DNA of 64,000 bases. It comes from Geminicoccaceae bacterium (GTDB lineage: Bacteria > Pseudomonadota > Alphaproteobacteria > Geminicoccales > Geminicoccaceae). Positions 1 to 9,132 of the stretch are shown here, piece after piece. The DNA lies in assembly GCA_025062095.1 (NCBI GenBank), contig JANXAZ010000011.1, positions 1-64,000 on the forward strand, given 5' to 3'. Numbering within the stretch: position 1 is the first letter of the stretch; the number at the start of each line of letters is the position of its first letter. The notes beneath the pieces were generated by a model. That model made no database searches. It worked only from the letters and a program-made list of their open reading frames with translations, and was not told where the DNA came from. A program made the translations under genes and the position numbers.

Positions 1-260
1 AACAGGGCGCGGAACGGCGTGTCCGCCCCTGCCACCACGGGTAGGCCTCGGAACGAGGCCGAGGAGAAAACGAGGCTCGCGTTCGAAAGGCCGCACAAGA
101 GGAACGCGGCTTCGAGGACGCTCGTCTTACCGCACCCGTTGCGACCGGTCAGCACGGTGACCGGCGGGAGCTCGTCGAGAACGAGCCCGCGGATGCCGCG
201 AAAGCGCCGAATCTCAAGCCTTCGCAGGACGCGCTCGGAGCCCGTTCGCGCCTCGGGCAT
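1..260 (-). CDS. AAA family ATPase, N-terminal part (cut by window edge)
   Basis: Reading leftward from the ATG at 258-260, the protein begins MPEARTGSERVLRRLEIRRF and carries a Walker A motif, GRNGCGKTS, near residue 40. A basic 'I-x-x-F-R-G' strand just before a P-loop is typical of RecF/SMC-like and OLD/AAA_15-type ATPases. These bind DNA or act as defence or repair ATPases. The remainder, including Walker B and the signature motif, lies outside the window, so the exact family cannot be assigned. RecF itself is possible but the N-terminus is not clearly RecF. It reads in the same direction as lolA and follows it by about 47 bp, so co-transcription is possible. Confidence 0.7.
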   Translation of the reverse strand, partial: MPEARTGSERVLRRLEIRRFRGIRGLVLDELPPVTVLTGRNGCGKTSVLEAAFLLCGLSNASLVFSSASFRGLPVVAGADTPFRAL

Positions 261-307
261 AGTCCGCCGCCTGCTCGGGCGGAGGCGAACCGGGGTCGTC
301 GCCGTGC

Positions 308-961
308 TCACCACCCCTCCGGCCAGCCGAAGATCTCGGGATCGTGGAAGCGGAAGAGGGCGGGGTCGATGGGCCGGCCGAGGACGAGCTCGTCGAGAAG
401 GATCGTGGTCGTGAAGCCCTGAGGATCGGTGATCGACCAACGGCGCAACTCCAGGGGCCTTTCGGCGAGCACGACGACCACCCGCCCCTGCTCGGGCGCC
501 CCGGCGCGGATCACGGCGAGCGCGATCTCGCCCGCGCGGCGCTGGACTTCCGTGACCTCGAGCTCGCCCGAGAGCTTCACCTCGCGATCGAGGAGAAAGG
601 ACAGCGGCGTCTGCGACAGAGGCAGTACGTTCACCTGCTTGACCGCGGCGTCGACGAAGATGACGCGCCAATCCGTGGCGAAGATCTTCACCCGCGAAGG
701 CCGGTCGTAATCGAGCCGCAGTCGACCCGGACGGGCGAGCCACAGCCGCCCGGTCGCCATCCGCCCGTCCTGGGCGAGCTGGGTGAACCGCGCCTCGAGC
801 GTCGTGATCGCGTTGAAATAGGCCTCGACCCGGCGGACGAGCTCCTGCTCGGCCGGGGCGAGGGCGGCGCGCGCCGGGCGCCAGCCGGCGATCGCAACGA
901 GAAGCACGAGGAGCCGCCGGCGCGCGAGGCCCGCTTCAGAGCCGCGTCGGTTCCGTGCCAT
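308..961 (-). CDS. lolA: Outer-membrane lipoprotein carrier protein LolA
   Basis: This periplasmic chaperone takes lipoproteins from the LolCDE complex to the outer membrane. The 217-residue product has an N-terminal export signal (basic start, then LLVLLVAIAGW, then ARAA at about residue 33). The LolA fold follows: YFNAITTLEARFTQ, the G-RLWLARPGRLRLDYD block near residues 72-87, and a C-terminal ITDPQGFTTTILL strand. Length is normal for the family once the leader is counted. The start overlaps the 3' end of ftsK by 26 bp, so the two are probably translated from one mRNA; ftsK-lolA is a common alphaproteobacterial order. Confidence 0.93.
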   Translation of the reverse strand: MARNRRGSEAGLARRRLLVLLVAIAGWRPARAALAPAEQELVRRVEAYFNAITTLEARFTQLAQDGRMATGRLWLARPGRLRLDYDRPSRVKIFATDWRVIFVDAAVKQVNVLPLSQTPLSFLLDREVKLSGELEVTEVQRRAGEIALAVIRAGAPEQGRVVVVLAERPLELRRWSITDPQGFTTTILLDELVLGRPIDPALFRFHDPEIFGWPEGW

Positions 962-3485
962 CGACCCCGCCCCGGCCGATCAGCACCTGGCGCCGGCCGA
1001 CGTGGTCGGCGGGGCTGATCAGCCCTTCTTGTTCCATCCGTTCGATGAGCTTGGCCGCGCTGTTGTACCCGATCGCCAATCGGCGCTGCAGATAGCTCGT
1101 CGAGGCCTTGCCGTCGCGCATCACGATCTCCACGGCCTGGGCGTAGAGCCGATCCTGTTCCGCCCCTTCCGCCGCAGCGGCGAAGAGCGGGCCGGCGGGG
1201 CCGGGGCCTTCGCTTTCGGCTTCCTCGGTCACGCCCTCGTGATAATCGGGCGGACCCTGGGTCTTGAGGTGGCGCACCACGGCCTCGACCTCGGCATCGG
1301 TCACGAGCGGGCCGTGTACGCGGACGATGCGATCCCCGGGCATCAAATAGAGCATGTCGCCCTGACCCAGGAGCTGCTCGGCGCCGGAGTCGCCCAAGAC
1401 CGTGCGGCTGTCGATCTTGGAAGAGACCCGAAAGCTGATCCGCGAGGGAAGATTGGCCTTGATCACCCCCGTGAGCACATCCACCGACGGCCGCTGCGTG
1501 GCGACGATGAGATGGATCCCCGCCGCGCGCGCCTTCTGCGAAAGCCGCTGGATGCAGTGCTCGATCTCCTTGCCGGCGGTGAGCATGAGATCCGCCACCT
1601 CGTCGACGATGACGACGATGAGCGGCAGAGGCTTCGTGTCGATCGGCTGGTCCTCGACGATCGGCAACCCGGTGCCGGGCTCGAAGCCGGTGCGCACCTT
1701 GCGCACGAGCGTCTCGCCGCGGGCGAGCGCCTGTTCGATGCGGCGGTTGAAGGCGAAGATGTCGCGCACCCCCAGATGCGACATGAGCCGATAACGCTCG
1801 TCCATCTGGCGCACGACCCACTTCAAGGCGACCACCGCCTTGTGGGGCTCGGTGACCACGGGTGCGAGGAGGTGCGGGATGTCCTCGTAGACCGAGAGCT
1901 CGATAACCTTGGGATCGATCATGATGATCCGGCACTCGGAAGGGGTCAGCCGGTAAAGAAGCGAAAGAATCATGGCGTTGATCGCCACCGACTTCCCCGA
2001 CCCCGTGGTACCGGCGATCAGAAGATGCGGCATGCGCGCCAGATCGACGATCACGGGCTGACCCGCGATGTCTTTGCCCAGAGCGAGGGGCAGGCGCGCT
2101 TCGCTCGTCCGCCAGATCTCGGATTCGAGGAGCTCGCGCAAAAAGACCGTCTGTCGTCGCTCGTTGGGGACCTCGATCCCCAGCACGTTGCGGCCGGGCA
2201 CGGTCGCCACGCGCACGGAGAGCGCCGAAAGCGACCGAGCGATGTCGTCGGCGAGGCTGATCACCCGCTGCGAGCGCGTGCCGGGTGCCGGCTCGAGTTC
2301 GAAGAGCGTGACCACGGGGCCGGGCTTGACGTCGATGATCTGGCCTTTGACGCCGAAATCGTCGAGCACGGCCTCGAGCCGACGCGCCGTCTCCATGAGC
2401 GCGGCGCGCGAAAGTCCCGGATCGGCGACCGCCCGCGGCACCGCCAAGAGATCGAGGGAGGGAAGGACGAAACCGTCGGCGGCACGCCGCGCTTCTTCCC
2501 GTTCGGTGCCGCGCCCTCCGCTCGCCGCGCCCGAGCGCGCGGGCTCGGGCGGAGGCGGCGCGGGCGCGCGGTCGGAAAGCCGTCGACGCGGCTTTTCGAC
2601 TTCGACCCGCCCGTCTTCGGCCTTTTCCGTCTCGCGCACCGCCGCCGGTCGGCGCAGCGGCCGCACCACGGTCTCTTCGGAAGCGCGGGCCCGTCCGCTC
2701 CACAGGGCACCGAACCGGGCACGCAACTTATCCCGCAGGAGGGCGAAGCGGCCGCCGCCTTCGCCGCCCTCCTCGTCGCCCGCCGTCGCCGTCGGCCGGG
2801 TCTCGGGGCCGGCGAAGCCGACCCGGCGCAGGGCCGCGCCGGAAAGCCGCCCGCCTTCGCGGGCCGCGGCCCCCAACCATCGACCGGCGCGGGCCGAGAC
2901 GCGACCCACGCACGCGAGCGCCGCCCGCGATTCGCCCCAACGCAGGCCGAGCGCGAGGATCCCCGCCGCGAGCGCGACGCCCCCGGTGATCCAGCCGTAG
3001 AGCCTTCCGTCGACCCAGGGGCGCAGGCGATTCATCAAGAAGTCGCCGACGAGACCGCCGAGGCCGGTCCGAAACGGCCACCGCGCGGGCTCGGGCACCG
3101 GACGGTCGGCGAGAAAGGCGCACGCCGCCAGAAGAGCCACGGGCAGGGCGAGAAAGGGAAGCCAGGGCCATTGCAGCGGGCGATCGAAAAGAAGCCGCAA
3201 TCCGCGCGCCGCGAGCGCCAGAGGCAGAAGCCAGGCGGCCAGCCCCAGGGTCTGCAGAACCACATCGGCCACCGTGGCACCGATCCGCCCGGCGTAATTG
3301 CGGATCTTGCCGGCTCCCTGAGCGGCGTGATTGAAACTCGGATCGGCGGGATCGAACCCGATCAGGGCGAGGGCGAGCCAGAAGGCGAAGGCCAGGAGGG
3401 CGGCACCGATCAGGATTCGAGCGGCGGCCTTGACCCAGCGGCGCGCGCGCGGCTCCTCGAGGCTCGGAACGCTGCTCGCGGCCAT
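936..3485 (-). CDS. ftsK: DNA translocase FtsK
   Basis: FtsK couples septum formation to chromosome segregation by pumping DNA and activating XerCD at dif. The 849-residue protein has hydrophobic N-terminal segments between about residues 20 and 190 that anchor it at the division site, then an Ala/Arg/Glu-rich linker to about 350. The RecA-like motor follows, with Walker A AGTTGSGKSV and Walker B VVIVDEVADLM. The C-terminal winged-helix gamma domain, which reads KOPS sequences, ends in SYLQRRLAIGYNSAAKLIE and MEQEGLISPADHVGRR. All canonical parts are present. It lies downstream of an aminotransferase gene (19 bp gap) and upstream of lolA. Confidence 0.96.
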   Translation of the reverse strand: MAASSVPSLEEPRARRWVKAAARILIGAALLAFAFWLALALIGFDPADPSFNHAAQGAGKIRNYAGRIGATVADVVLQTLGLAAWLLPLALAARGLRLLFDRPLQWPWLPFLALPVALLAACAFLADRPVPEPARWPFRTGLGGLVGDFLMNRLRPWVDGRLYGWITGGVALAAGILALGLRWGESRAALACVGRVSARAGRWLGAAAREGGRLSGAALRRVGFAGPETRPTATAGDEEGGEGGGRFALLRDKLRARFGALWSGRARASEETVVRPLRRPAAVRETEKAEDGRVEVEKPRRRLSDRAPAPPPPEPARSGAASGGRGTEREEARRAADGFVLPSLDLLAVPRAVADPGLSRAALMETARRLEAVLDDFGVKGQIIDVKPGPVVTLFELEPAPGTRSQRVISLADDIARSLSALSVRVATVPGRNVLGIEVPNERRQTVFLRELLESEIWRTSEARLPLALGKDIAGQPVIVDLARMPHLLIAGTTGSGKSVAINAMILSLLYRLTPSECRIIMIDPKVIELSVYEDIPHLLAPVVTEPHKAVVALKWVVRQMDERYRLMSHLGVRDIFAFNRRIEQALARGETLVRKVRTGFEPGTGLPIVEDQPIDTKPLPLIVVIVDEVADLMLTAGKEIEHCIQRLSQKARAAGIHLIVATQRPSVDVLTGVIKANLPSRISFRVSSKIDSRTVLGDSGAEQLLGQGDMLYLMPGDRIVRVHGPLVTDAEVEAVVRHLKTQGPPDYHEGVTEEAESEGPGPAGPLFAAAAEGAEQDRLYAQAVEIVMRDGKASTSYLQRRLAIGYNSAAKLIERMEQEGLISPADHVGRRQVLIGRGGVDGTEPTRL

Positions 3486-3503
3486 GACGCCGATCCCGCC
3501 GCC

Positions 3504-4694
3504 TCACCCCAGGACCGCGACCAGGCGGTCGAGCGCGCGCTCCAGCACCTCTTCTTCGTGGACGAGCGCGAGCCGCAGATAGGGCCGCCCCGGGTCGCGT
3601 CCCTGCGCGTCGGGTACCGCGAGGTAGGCTCCGGGCAAGGCGCGCACGCCGCCCTCGCGCCACAGGCGCACCGCCGCCGCTTCCCCGTCGCCGACTTCGA
3701 GCCACAAGAAGAAACCCCCCGGCGGCCGATAGAAGCCGAACCGATTGCCGAGCCGGCGTTCGGCCGCATCGATCTTGCGTCGGTAGCGCGCGCGGTTGGC
3801 CTCCACGTGCGCTTCGTCGCTCCACAGCGCGGTAGCGGCGGCCATCAGCGGCAAGGGCTGCACCGCGGCGCCGTAGGCGCGCAAGCGCGCGAAGCGGCGC
3901 AAGACTTCCGGATCCCCGGCGACGAAGCCGGAGCGCAGCCCGGGCGCCGAAGAGCGCTTCGAGAGCGAGTGGAAGACGACGAGATTGGCGAAATCGCGGC
4001 TTTCGGCCCACGCCACCTCGAGCGCCCCGGGAGGCGGCTCCCGATCCCAGATCTCCGCGTAGCACTCGTCGACCACGAGAAGGAAGCCGTAGGCGCGGGC
4101 GAGCCGCAGAGCGCGGGCGAGATAGGCGCGATCGGCGATCGTGCCCTGGGGATTGGCGGGCGAGCAGAGATAGAGAGCCGCCGTGCGCGCGAGGAGTTCG
4201 GGATCGAGCGCGTCGAGATCGGGAAGGAAATTCGACGCGCGCTCGGCGGAGAGAAAGACGGGCTCGGCGCCGGCGAGCACGGCCGCACCGACGTAGACGG
4301 CGTAGACCGGGTTGGGCACGAGCACGACCGGCCGTGGCCCCGTCGACCCCTCGGGCACCAGGACCTGGGGCAGGAGAAACAGCCCTTCTTTGGTTCCGGC
4401 CAGAGGCAAGACGTGCCGGTCGGGATCGAGCGCGTCCGTCGGCAGGCCGTAGCGACGCGCGAGCCAAGCGCAGACGGCGGCGCGGAAGGACCGCGTCCCT
4501 TCCACGGGCGGATAGCGGTTCCACTCGTGGGCGTGGCGGGCGACCGTCTCGGCGAGAAGCGGGGGCGGCTCGTGGCGGGGTTCGCCCAGGGCGAGATCGA
4601 AGGTCTCGCCCGTCGGTGGATCGATGCCGCGCAACAGCGCCGCGAGGCGGCGGAACGGGAACTCCTGGAGCCGGTCGAGACGCTGGTTCCACAT
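3504..4694 (-). CDS. Class I/II PLP-dependent aminotransferase (DapC-like)
   Basis: A fold-type I aminotransferase of 396 residues. Visible active-site elements are SPANPQG with Asn181, VVDECYAEIW with Asp209, and the Schiff-base lysine Lys246 in SLSKRSSAPGLRSGF. In related proteobacteria, genes of this subgroup are annotated N-succinyl-diaminopimelate aminotransferase (DapC), which would place it in lysine and peptidoglycan precursor synthesis. The substrate cannot be proved from sequence. The start at 4694 gives MWNQRLDRLQEFPFRRLAAL, a family-typical N-terminus. It sits directly upstream of ftsK in the same orientation. Confidence 0.85.
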   Translation of the reverse strand: MWNQRLDRLQEFPFRRLAALLRGIDPPTGETFDLALGEPRHEPPPLLAETVARHAHEWNRYPPVEGTRSFRAAVCAWLARRYGLPTDALDPDRHVLPLAGTKEGLFLLPQVLVPEGSTGPRPVVLVPNPVYAVYVGAAVLAGAEPVFLSAERASNFLPDLDALDPELLARTAALYLCSPANPQGTIADRAYLARALRLARAYGFLLVVDECYAEIWDREPPPGALEVAWAESRDFANLVVFHSLSKRSSAPGLRSGFVAGDPEVLRRFARLRAYGAAVQPLPLMAAATALWSDEAHVEANRARYRRKIDAAERRLGNRFGFYRPPGGFFLWLEVGDGEAAAVRLWREGGVRALPGAYLAVPDAQGRDPGRPYLRLALVHEEEVLERALDRLVAVLG

Positions 4695-4816
4695 GCGGGC
4701 GCGGGTTCCGAACTGCCGGGTCGGGCCGACGACCGTCCGCGGCAGCCGACTTTAACACGCGCCGCCAAGCACTTGCAACGATTGGACGACGGCCGTCGAC
4801 CGCGCGCTCGTTCCGC

Positions 4817-5743
4817 TCACGCGGAGCGGACCGAGCGCGTGCGGGCGGCGATGCGGTGATCGAGCCGGGCGTCTTCGACACCCACCGGTTCCTGGTGGAT
4901 GATGATCTCGGCTTCCGGGAAAGCCGCGCGCAGCTCCCGCTCGATGGCCTCGGTCACCTGATGGGCCGCACGCAGGGTCATCGAGCCGTCGAGCTCGATG
5001 TGGAACTCGATGAAGCGTACCCCCGCGGCTTCGCGCGTGCGCAGATCGTGCAGGTTCTCGACCTCGGGATGGGCGCGCACGATCGCCTCGATGCGGGCTC
5101 GCTCGGCCGAGGGCAGCTCGTGGTCCATGAGCGTGTCCACCGAACGGCGACCGATGCGCCAGCTCGCGATCAACAGCGATCCGGCCACCGCGACCGCGAC
5201 CAGGGGATCGGCCCACAGAAGACCCCAGCGCTCGACCGCGACGAGCGAGCCGAGCACGGCGGCGTTGGACAAGAAATCGGTCAGGTAGTGCAGCCGATCG
5301 GCGGCGATCGCTTGCGACCCCGTGCGCCGGATCACGTAGCCCTGGAACGCCACGAGCCCCGCCGTGGCGAGGATCGAAGCCGCCATGACGAGAAGCGCGA
5401 GCGTACCGGCGCGCAACGGCTCGGGCTCGAAAAACCGACGGGCGGCTTCGAGCACGACGAAGAGCGCCGAGCCGCTCACGAGCGCGGCGAGGCCCAGAGC
5501 GGCGAGGGATTCCGCCTTGCCGTGCCCGAAGCGGTGACGCCGATCGGGCGGCTGATGGGCGATGCGCACGGCGAGCCAGGTGACCGCCGAGGCCGCGATG
5601 TCGGCCATGGAATCGACGAGGGAAGAGAGAACCGCGGCCGAGCCGCTCGCGAGCGTCGCCACGAGCTTGAGCAGGACGAGAAACCCGGCCACGGCGAGGC
5701 TCGCCCTCGCCGCCCGCTCTTTGAGCCGGCCGGCGTCGGTCAC
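4817..5743 (-). CDS. Cation diffusion facilitator, FieF-type Zn/Fe/Cd efflux transporter
   Basis: This inner-membrane proton/metal antiporter exports divalent metals such as Zn2+ and Fe2+. With the GTG start at 5743, chosen for the GGAG nine bases upstream, it has 308 residues. The transport-site aspartates are Asp44 and Asp48 in SLVDSMADIAAS, and the paired His152 and Asp156 lie in ADRLHYLTDF, matching the FieF DxxxD/HxxxD tetrahedral site. The cytoplasmic RFGHGKAESLA motif and a C-terminal dimerisation domain (VENLHDLRTRE, FIEFHIELDG) are also present. An ATG 60 bases further upstream would give 328 residues, but the extra N-terminus is arginine-rich and unlike the family. Confidence 0.9.
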   Translation of the reverse strand: MTDAGRLKERAARASLAVAGFLVLLKLVATLASGSAAVLSSLVDSMADIAASAVTWLAVRIAHQPPDRRHRFGHGKAESLAALGLAALVSGSALFVVLEAARRFFEPEPLRAGTLALLVMAASILATAGLVAFQGYVIRRTGSQAIAADRLHYLTDFLSNAAVLGSLVAVERWGLLWADPLVAVAVAGSLLIASWRIGRRSVDTLMDHELPSAERARIEAIVRAHPEVENLHDLRTREAAGVRFIEFHIELDGSMTLRAAHQVTEAIERELRAAFPEAEIIIHQEPVGVEDARLDHRIAARTRSVRSA

Positions 5744-5962
5744 GGCCGCCGCTCCGATCCGCGCGCGCCGAACCCGCTCGCGGCGTCCGCGGACGTTTTC
5801 CACAGGACCGTGGACGAAGCTGTGAGCGGGGCGGTGAACGGCGCGGGGCGAATCCCGCCAACCCCCTGAGCCGGCGATGGGGATGACGAGGAATCGACCG
5901 CGGCCCCGCCGCGCGCCCTGCGCGAACTCATCGGATCTTCAGCCCTTTTTCCGATCGTCGTC

Positions 5963-7162
5963 CTATCGAGAAGCCTCTCGTCCCGCCTCTTCGCGCGCCT
6001 CGCGCAGCACCTCCTTGGCGATGCGGAAGGCGCTGTTGGCGGCCGGAACGCCGGCGTAGACCGCGACCTGCAGCAACACTTCGGCGATCTCCGCCTCGCT
6101 CACGCCGTTTCGGAGCGCACCGCGCAGGTGCAGCGCCAGCTCCTCGTGATGACCGAGGGTGGCGAGCATGGCGATGTTGAGCATGGAGCGGATCCGACGC
6201 GACAGCCCCGGGCGCCCCCACAGCGCACCCCAGCACCAGGCCGTGAGCATCTCTTGGAACGGTCGGTCGAACTCGGTCGTCCGGGCGAGCGCACGGTCCA
6301 CCCATTCGTCGCCGAGCACCGCGCGGCGCACCTCCAGGCCGCGGCGGTAGAGATCGCCGAAACTCCCGAGCGCCGCCCGGTCCTGTTCTTCGAGGAAGGC
6401 GAGGAGGGCGCGATTGAACGCCTCCGCCGCTTCGACGTTGAGGATGTGGGCGGCTTCGAGCACGAGGAGCTCGGCTCGCGGGATCTGCGCGCGGAGCTCC
6501 TCGAGGCGCGCGGGAGGCGTGGCGGGATCGGCGTTCCCGGCGATCAACAGGGTCGGCGCGGCGATCCGATGCAGCTCGGCGCAGAGATCCGTGTCGCGGA
6601 CCGCGGCGGCGGCGGCGGCGTAGCCCGAGGCCGAGGTGGCGCAGAGCACGGCGCGGAAGCGCGCCACCTCGCTCGCGCGGCGCTCGCGGAAGGCGGGGGT
6701 GAACCAGCGCTCGAGCACCGCATCGGCGATCGCCTCGACCCCGCCGCGCTCGACCGCCGCGATCCGCTCCTCCCAGGTCGCGCGCGGCCCGAAGCTGCAG
6801 GCGGTGGCGCAGAGGGTGAGCGAAAGGAGCCGCTCGGGGTGATGGATGCCCAGCCACTGGCCCACCGCCCCGCCGAGCGAAAGGCCGCAGAAATGCACGC
6901 GCTCGATGCCGAGCGCATCGAGAAGAGCGAGGACGTCGCGCGCGAGATCCTCGAGCCGATAAGGCCCGGGCGGAACCGAAGAGGCACCGTGACCGCGCAT
7001 GTCGAAGCGCAAGACGCGGTAGCGCCCGAGCAGAGCGGGAAGCTGCGGCTCCCACATCGAGAGGTCGGCACCGAGCGAATTGGCGAACACGACCACGGGC
7101 GCGGTCTCGGGCCCGCCGAGCTCGTAGTGGATGCGGACCCCGGGGACCTCCACGAACGGCAT
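5963..7162 (-). CDS. pcaL: Bifunctional 3-oxoadipate enol-lactonase / 4-carboxymuconolactone decarboxylase
   Basis: This fusion joins two successive steps of the protocatechuate branch of the beta-ketoadipate pathway. Residues 1-260 are an alpha/beta-hydrolase (PcaD type) with nucleophile Ser95 in GLSLGG, probable Asp212 in GNADPATPP and His239 in EAAHILN. Residues about 270-390 are a carboxymuconolactone decarboxylase (PcaC type) with RSMLNIAMLATLG and YAGVPAANSAF. The 399-residue length matches PcaL-type fusions in other bacteria. The start has an excellent AGGAGG site. No other pca gene is visible in the window, so it is isolated or the pathway is scattered. It is divergent from gspE. Confidence 0.93.
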   Translation of the reverse strand: MPFVEVPGVRIHYELGGPETAPVVVFANSLGADLSMWEPQLPALLGRYRVLRFDMRGHGASSVPPGPYRLEDLARDVLALLDALGIERVHFCGLSLGGAVGQWLGIHHPERLLSLTLCATACSFGPRATWEERIAAVERGGVEAIADAVLERWFTPAFRERRASEVARFRAVLCATSASGYAAAAAAVRDTDLCAELHRIAAPTLLIAGNADPATPPARLEELRAQIPRAELLVLEAAHILNVEAAEAFNRALLAFLEEQDRAALGSFGDLYRRGLEVRRAVLGDEWVDRALARTTEFDRPFQEMLTAWCWGALWGRPGLSRRIRSMLNIAMLATLGHHEELALHLRGALRNGVSEAEIAEVLLQVAVYAGVPAANSAFRIAKEVLREAREEAGREASR

Positions 7163-7309
7163 GGTACCTCCTTCTCTGCCCGAGCACGGCTCTCGTGGCA
7201 GAGCGGCGCGTCCCGTGCAACCGACCCCGCGCCGCACCCGAAGAGGGACGAAGGCGGGCTCGAACGCGATCGATGCGCAGGGCGCCGATTTGGCAGCGGG
7301 GGGTGATTT

Positions 7310-9124
7310 GTGGCACAAGAGCCTCGGATCGGACCGCGCCCCGGACTCGTTCGGACATCGGGTATGGCTTCTGCCTCGGTTTCGCCCCCCGCGATCGTGC
7401 CCGTGCCGCGCGAGCCGGCGAACGAAACGGCCGAACCGGAAGAGCTCGCGCACCCGGTCCTGCGCCTTCTCGTCGCGCGCGGCCGACTTCCGGCCGAGAG
7501 AGCCCGCGAGCTCGAAGAAACGGCCCGCACGGAAACGGAGCCGCTCGTCGTCCTCGCCGTGCGCCGAGGCGGGATCGAGCCCGGCCTTTGGGCAGAAGCC
7601 GCGGCCGAGCTCTTCGGGATCGCGCGCGCGAGGGCCGAAGATCTCCCCGAAGCCCCGGTGCTCGGCGAGACGATCAGCCCGCGCTTCCTGCGCCGCGTGC
7701 GCGCGGCTCCGATCGCCTTCGACGACGAGCGCATCCGCGTGGCCCTCGCCGATCCCGCAGACGAAGCCGCGCTCAAAGCGATCGCGCTCGCCACCGATCG
7801 CGCGGTCGAGCCGGTGGTGGCGGCGCTCGACGAACTCGAGGCCGTGCTCGCGCGCTGGTTCGAGCGCGGGCCGGAGGCCATGCGCCGGTTGGTGTCCGAC
7901 CTCGAGCATCACGAGACGGAAGAGCGCGACGAGCTCGAGCGGCTCATCGACAGCGCCCGCGAGGCGCCGGTGGTGCGGCTCGTCAACCAGATCCTGGGCG
8001 ACGCCCTCGCGCTCGGGGCGTCCGACATCCACATCGAGCCTTTTCCCGACCGGCTGCGGGTCCGCTATCGGGTCCACGGCCGGCTGCGCGAGATCCTCTC
8101 CCCGCCGGTGCGCTACGCCGCCGCGATCGTCTCGCGCATCAAGATCCTCGCCAAGCTCGACATCGCCGAACGACGGCTGCCGCAGGACGGGCGCGCGCGG
8201 CTCGAACTCGAGGGCCGGACGGTGGATCTGCGCGTCGCCACGGCCCCGAGCGTGCACGGGGAGAGCCTGGTCATCCGCCTGCTCGATTCCGACCGCCGCG
8301 GCGCGAGCCTCGACGAGATCGGCCTCGCGCCCGAACTCGTGGCGCGCTTCGATCGCATCTTGCGCTCTCCGTACGGCATGTTGCTGGTCACCGGGCCCAC
8401 GGGTTCGGGCAAGACGACGACGCTGTACGCGGCCTTGCGCCGCCTCGATCGCACCGCGCTCAAAGTCGTGAGCGTCGAGGATCCGGTCGAATACCAGATC
8501 GAAGGGGTGACCCAGATCCAGGTGCGCCCCGAGATCGGTCTCGATTTCGCGCGCGTTCTGCGCTCGGTCGTCCGTCACGATCCCGATGTCATCATGGTGG
8601 GCGAGACGCGCGATCCCGAGACCGCCGAGATCTCCGTGCACGCCGCGCTCACCGGCCACCTGGTTCTTTCCACCTTGCACACGAACAGCGCCGCGGGTGC
8701 CGTCGCGCGTCTGTTGGACATGGGGGTGGAGCCCTATCTCTTGGCCTCGGTTCTGCGCGCGGTCGTGGGGCAGAGGCTCGTGGGCGTCCTCTGCCCGCAT
8801 TGTCGGGAGCCCTGCGAAGCCGGCCCGATGGAGCGCGACCTTCTCGCCCGCGCCGGCATGCTCGGCTGCGCGCCGCGGCTCTTCCGCGCGCCGGGCTGCC
8901 CGCGCTGCGGCGGGCTCGGGATCGTCGGCCGCATCGGCATCTTCGAACTGCTCGAGGTCGACGATCGCATCCGCGAGCTCGTGCGCGATCGCGCCCCCAC
9001 CCAGGCGGTTCACGCCGCCGCCGTCGCCGCCGGCATGCAGACCATGCTCCGCGACGGCATCGGCAAGGCGCTTTCGGGGCTCACCACCCTCGCCGAAGTC
9101 GCCCGGGTCACCGAGGACTGGTAG
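7310..9124 (+). CDS. gspE: Type II secretion / type IV pilus assembly ATPase, GspE family
   Basis: This cytoplasmic hexameric ATPase drives pseudopilus or pilus assembly. It has 604 residues from a GTG start preceded by a G-rich stretch; an ATG at 7364 would remove 18 residues. An N-terminal MshEN/T2SSE_N-like region spans about 40-190. The motor follows, with GASDIHIEPF, Walker A GPTGSGKTTT, the Asp-box VEDPVEYQIEGVTQIQV, Walker B DPDVIMVGETRDPETAE and a His-box LSTLHTNSA. A tetracysteine zinc site is present (LCPHCREPC and CPRCGGLG). The next gene, 8 bp downstream, is gspF. No other gsp or pil gene is visible nearby, so partners must be elsewhere. Confidence 0.93.
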   Translation: MAQEPRIGPRPGLVRTSGMASASVSPPAIVPVPREPANETAEPEELAHPVLRLLVARGRLPAERARELEETARTETEPLVVLAVRRGGIEPGLWAEAAAELFGIARARAEDLPEAPVLGETISPRFLRRVRAAPIAFDDERIRVALADPADEAALKAIALATDRAVEPVVAALDELEAVLARWFERGPEAMRRLVSDLEHHETEERDELERLIDSAREAPVVRLVNQILGDALALGASDIHIEPFPDRLRVRYRVHGRLREILSPPVRYAAAIVSRIKILAKLDIAERRLPQDGRARLELEGRTVDLRVATAPSVHGESLVIRLLDSDRRGASLDEIGLAPELVARFDRILRSPYGMLLVTGPTGSGKTTTLYAALRRLDRTALKVVSVEDPVEYQIEGVTQIQVRPEIGLDFARVLRSVVRHDPDVIMVGETRDPETAEISVHAALTGHLVLSTLHTNSAAGAVARLLDMGVEPYLLASVLRAVVGQRLVGVLCPHCREPCEAGPMERDLLARAGMLGCAPRLFRAPGCPRCGGLGIVGRIGIFELLEVDDRIRELVRDRAPTQAVHAAAVAAGMQTMLRDGIGKALSGLTTLAEVARVTEDW

Positions 9125-9132
9125 GGACGGCC

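Noticed and set aside
1002-4859. A very long plus-strand open frame of 1285 codons opposite ftsK and the aminotransferase
   Set aside because: It is low in recognisable domains, rich in Arg/Gly/His, and lies wholly opposite well-supported genes. GC-rich DNA lacks stop codons in antisense frames, so such shadows are expected.
5804-5962. A small gene in the gap between the FieF-type and pcaL genes
   Set aside because: Available frames are short, low in complexity and without a ribosome-binding site; nothing recognisable was seen in this 159-bp gap.
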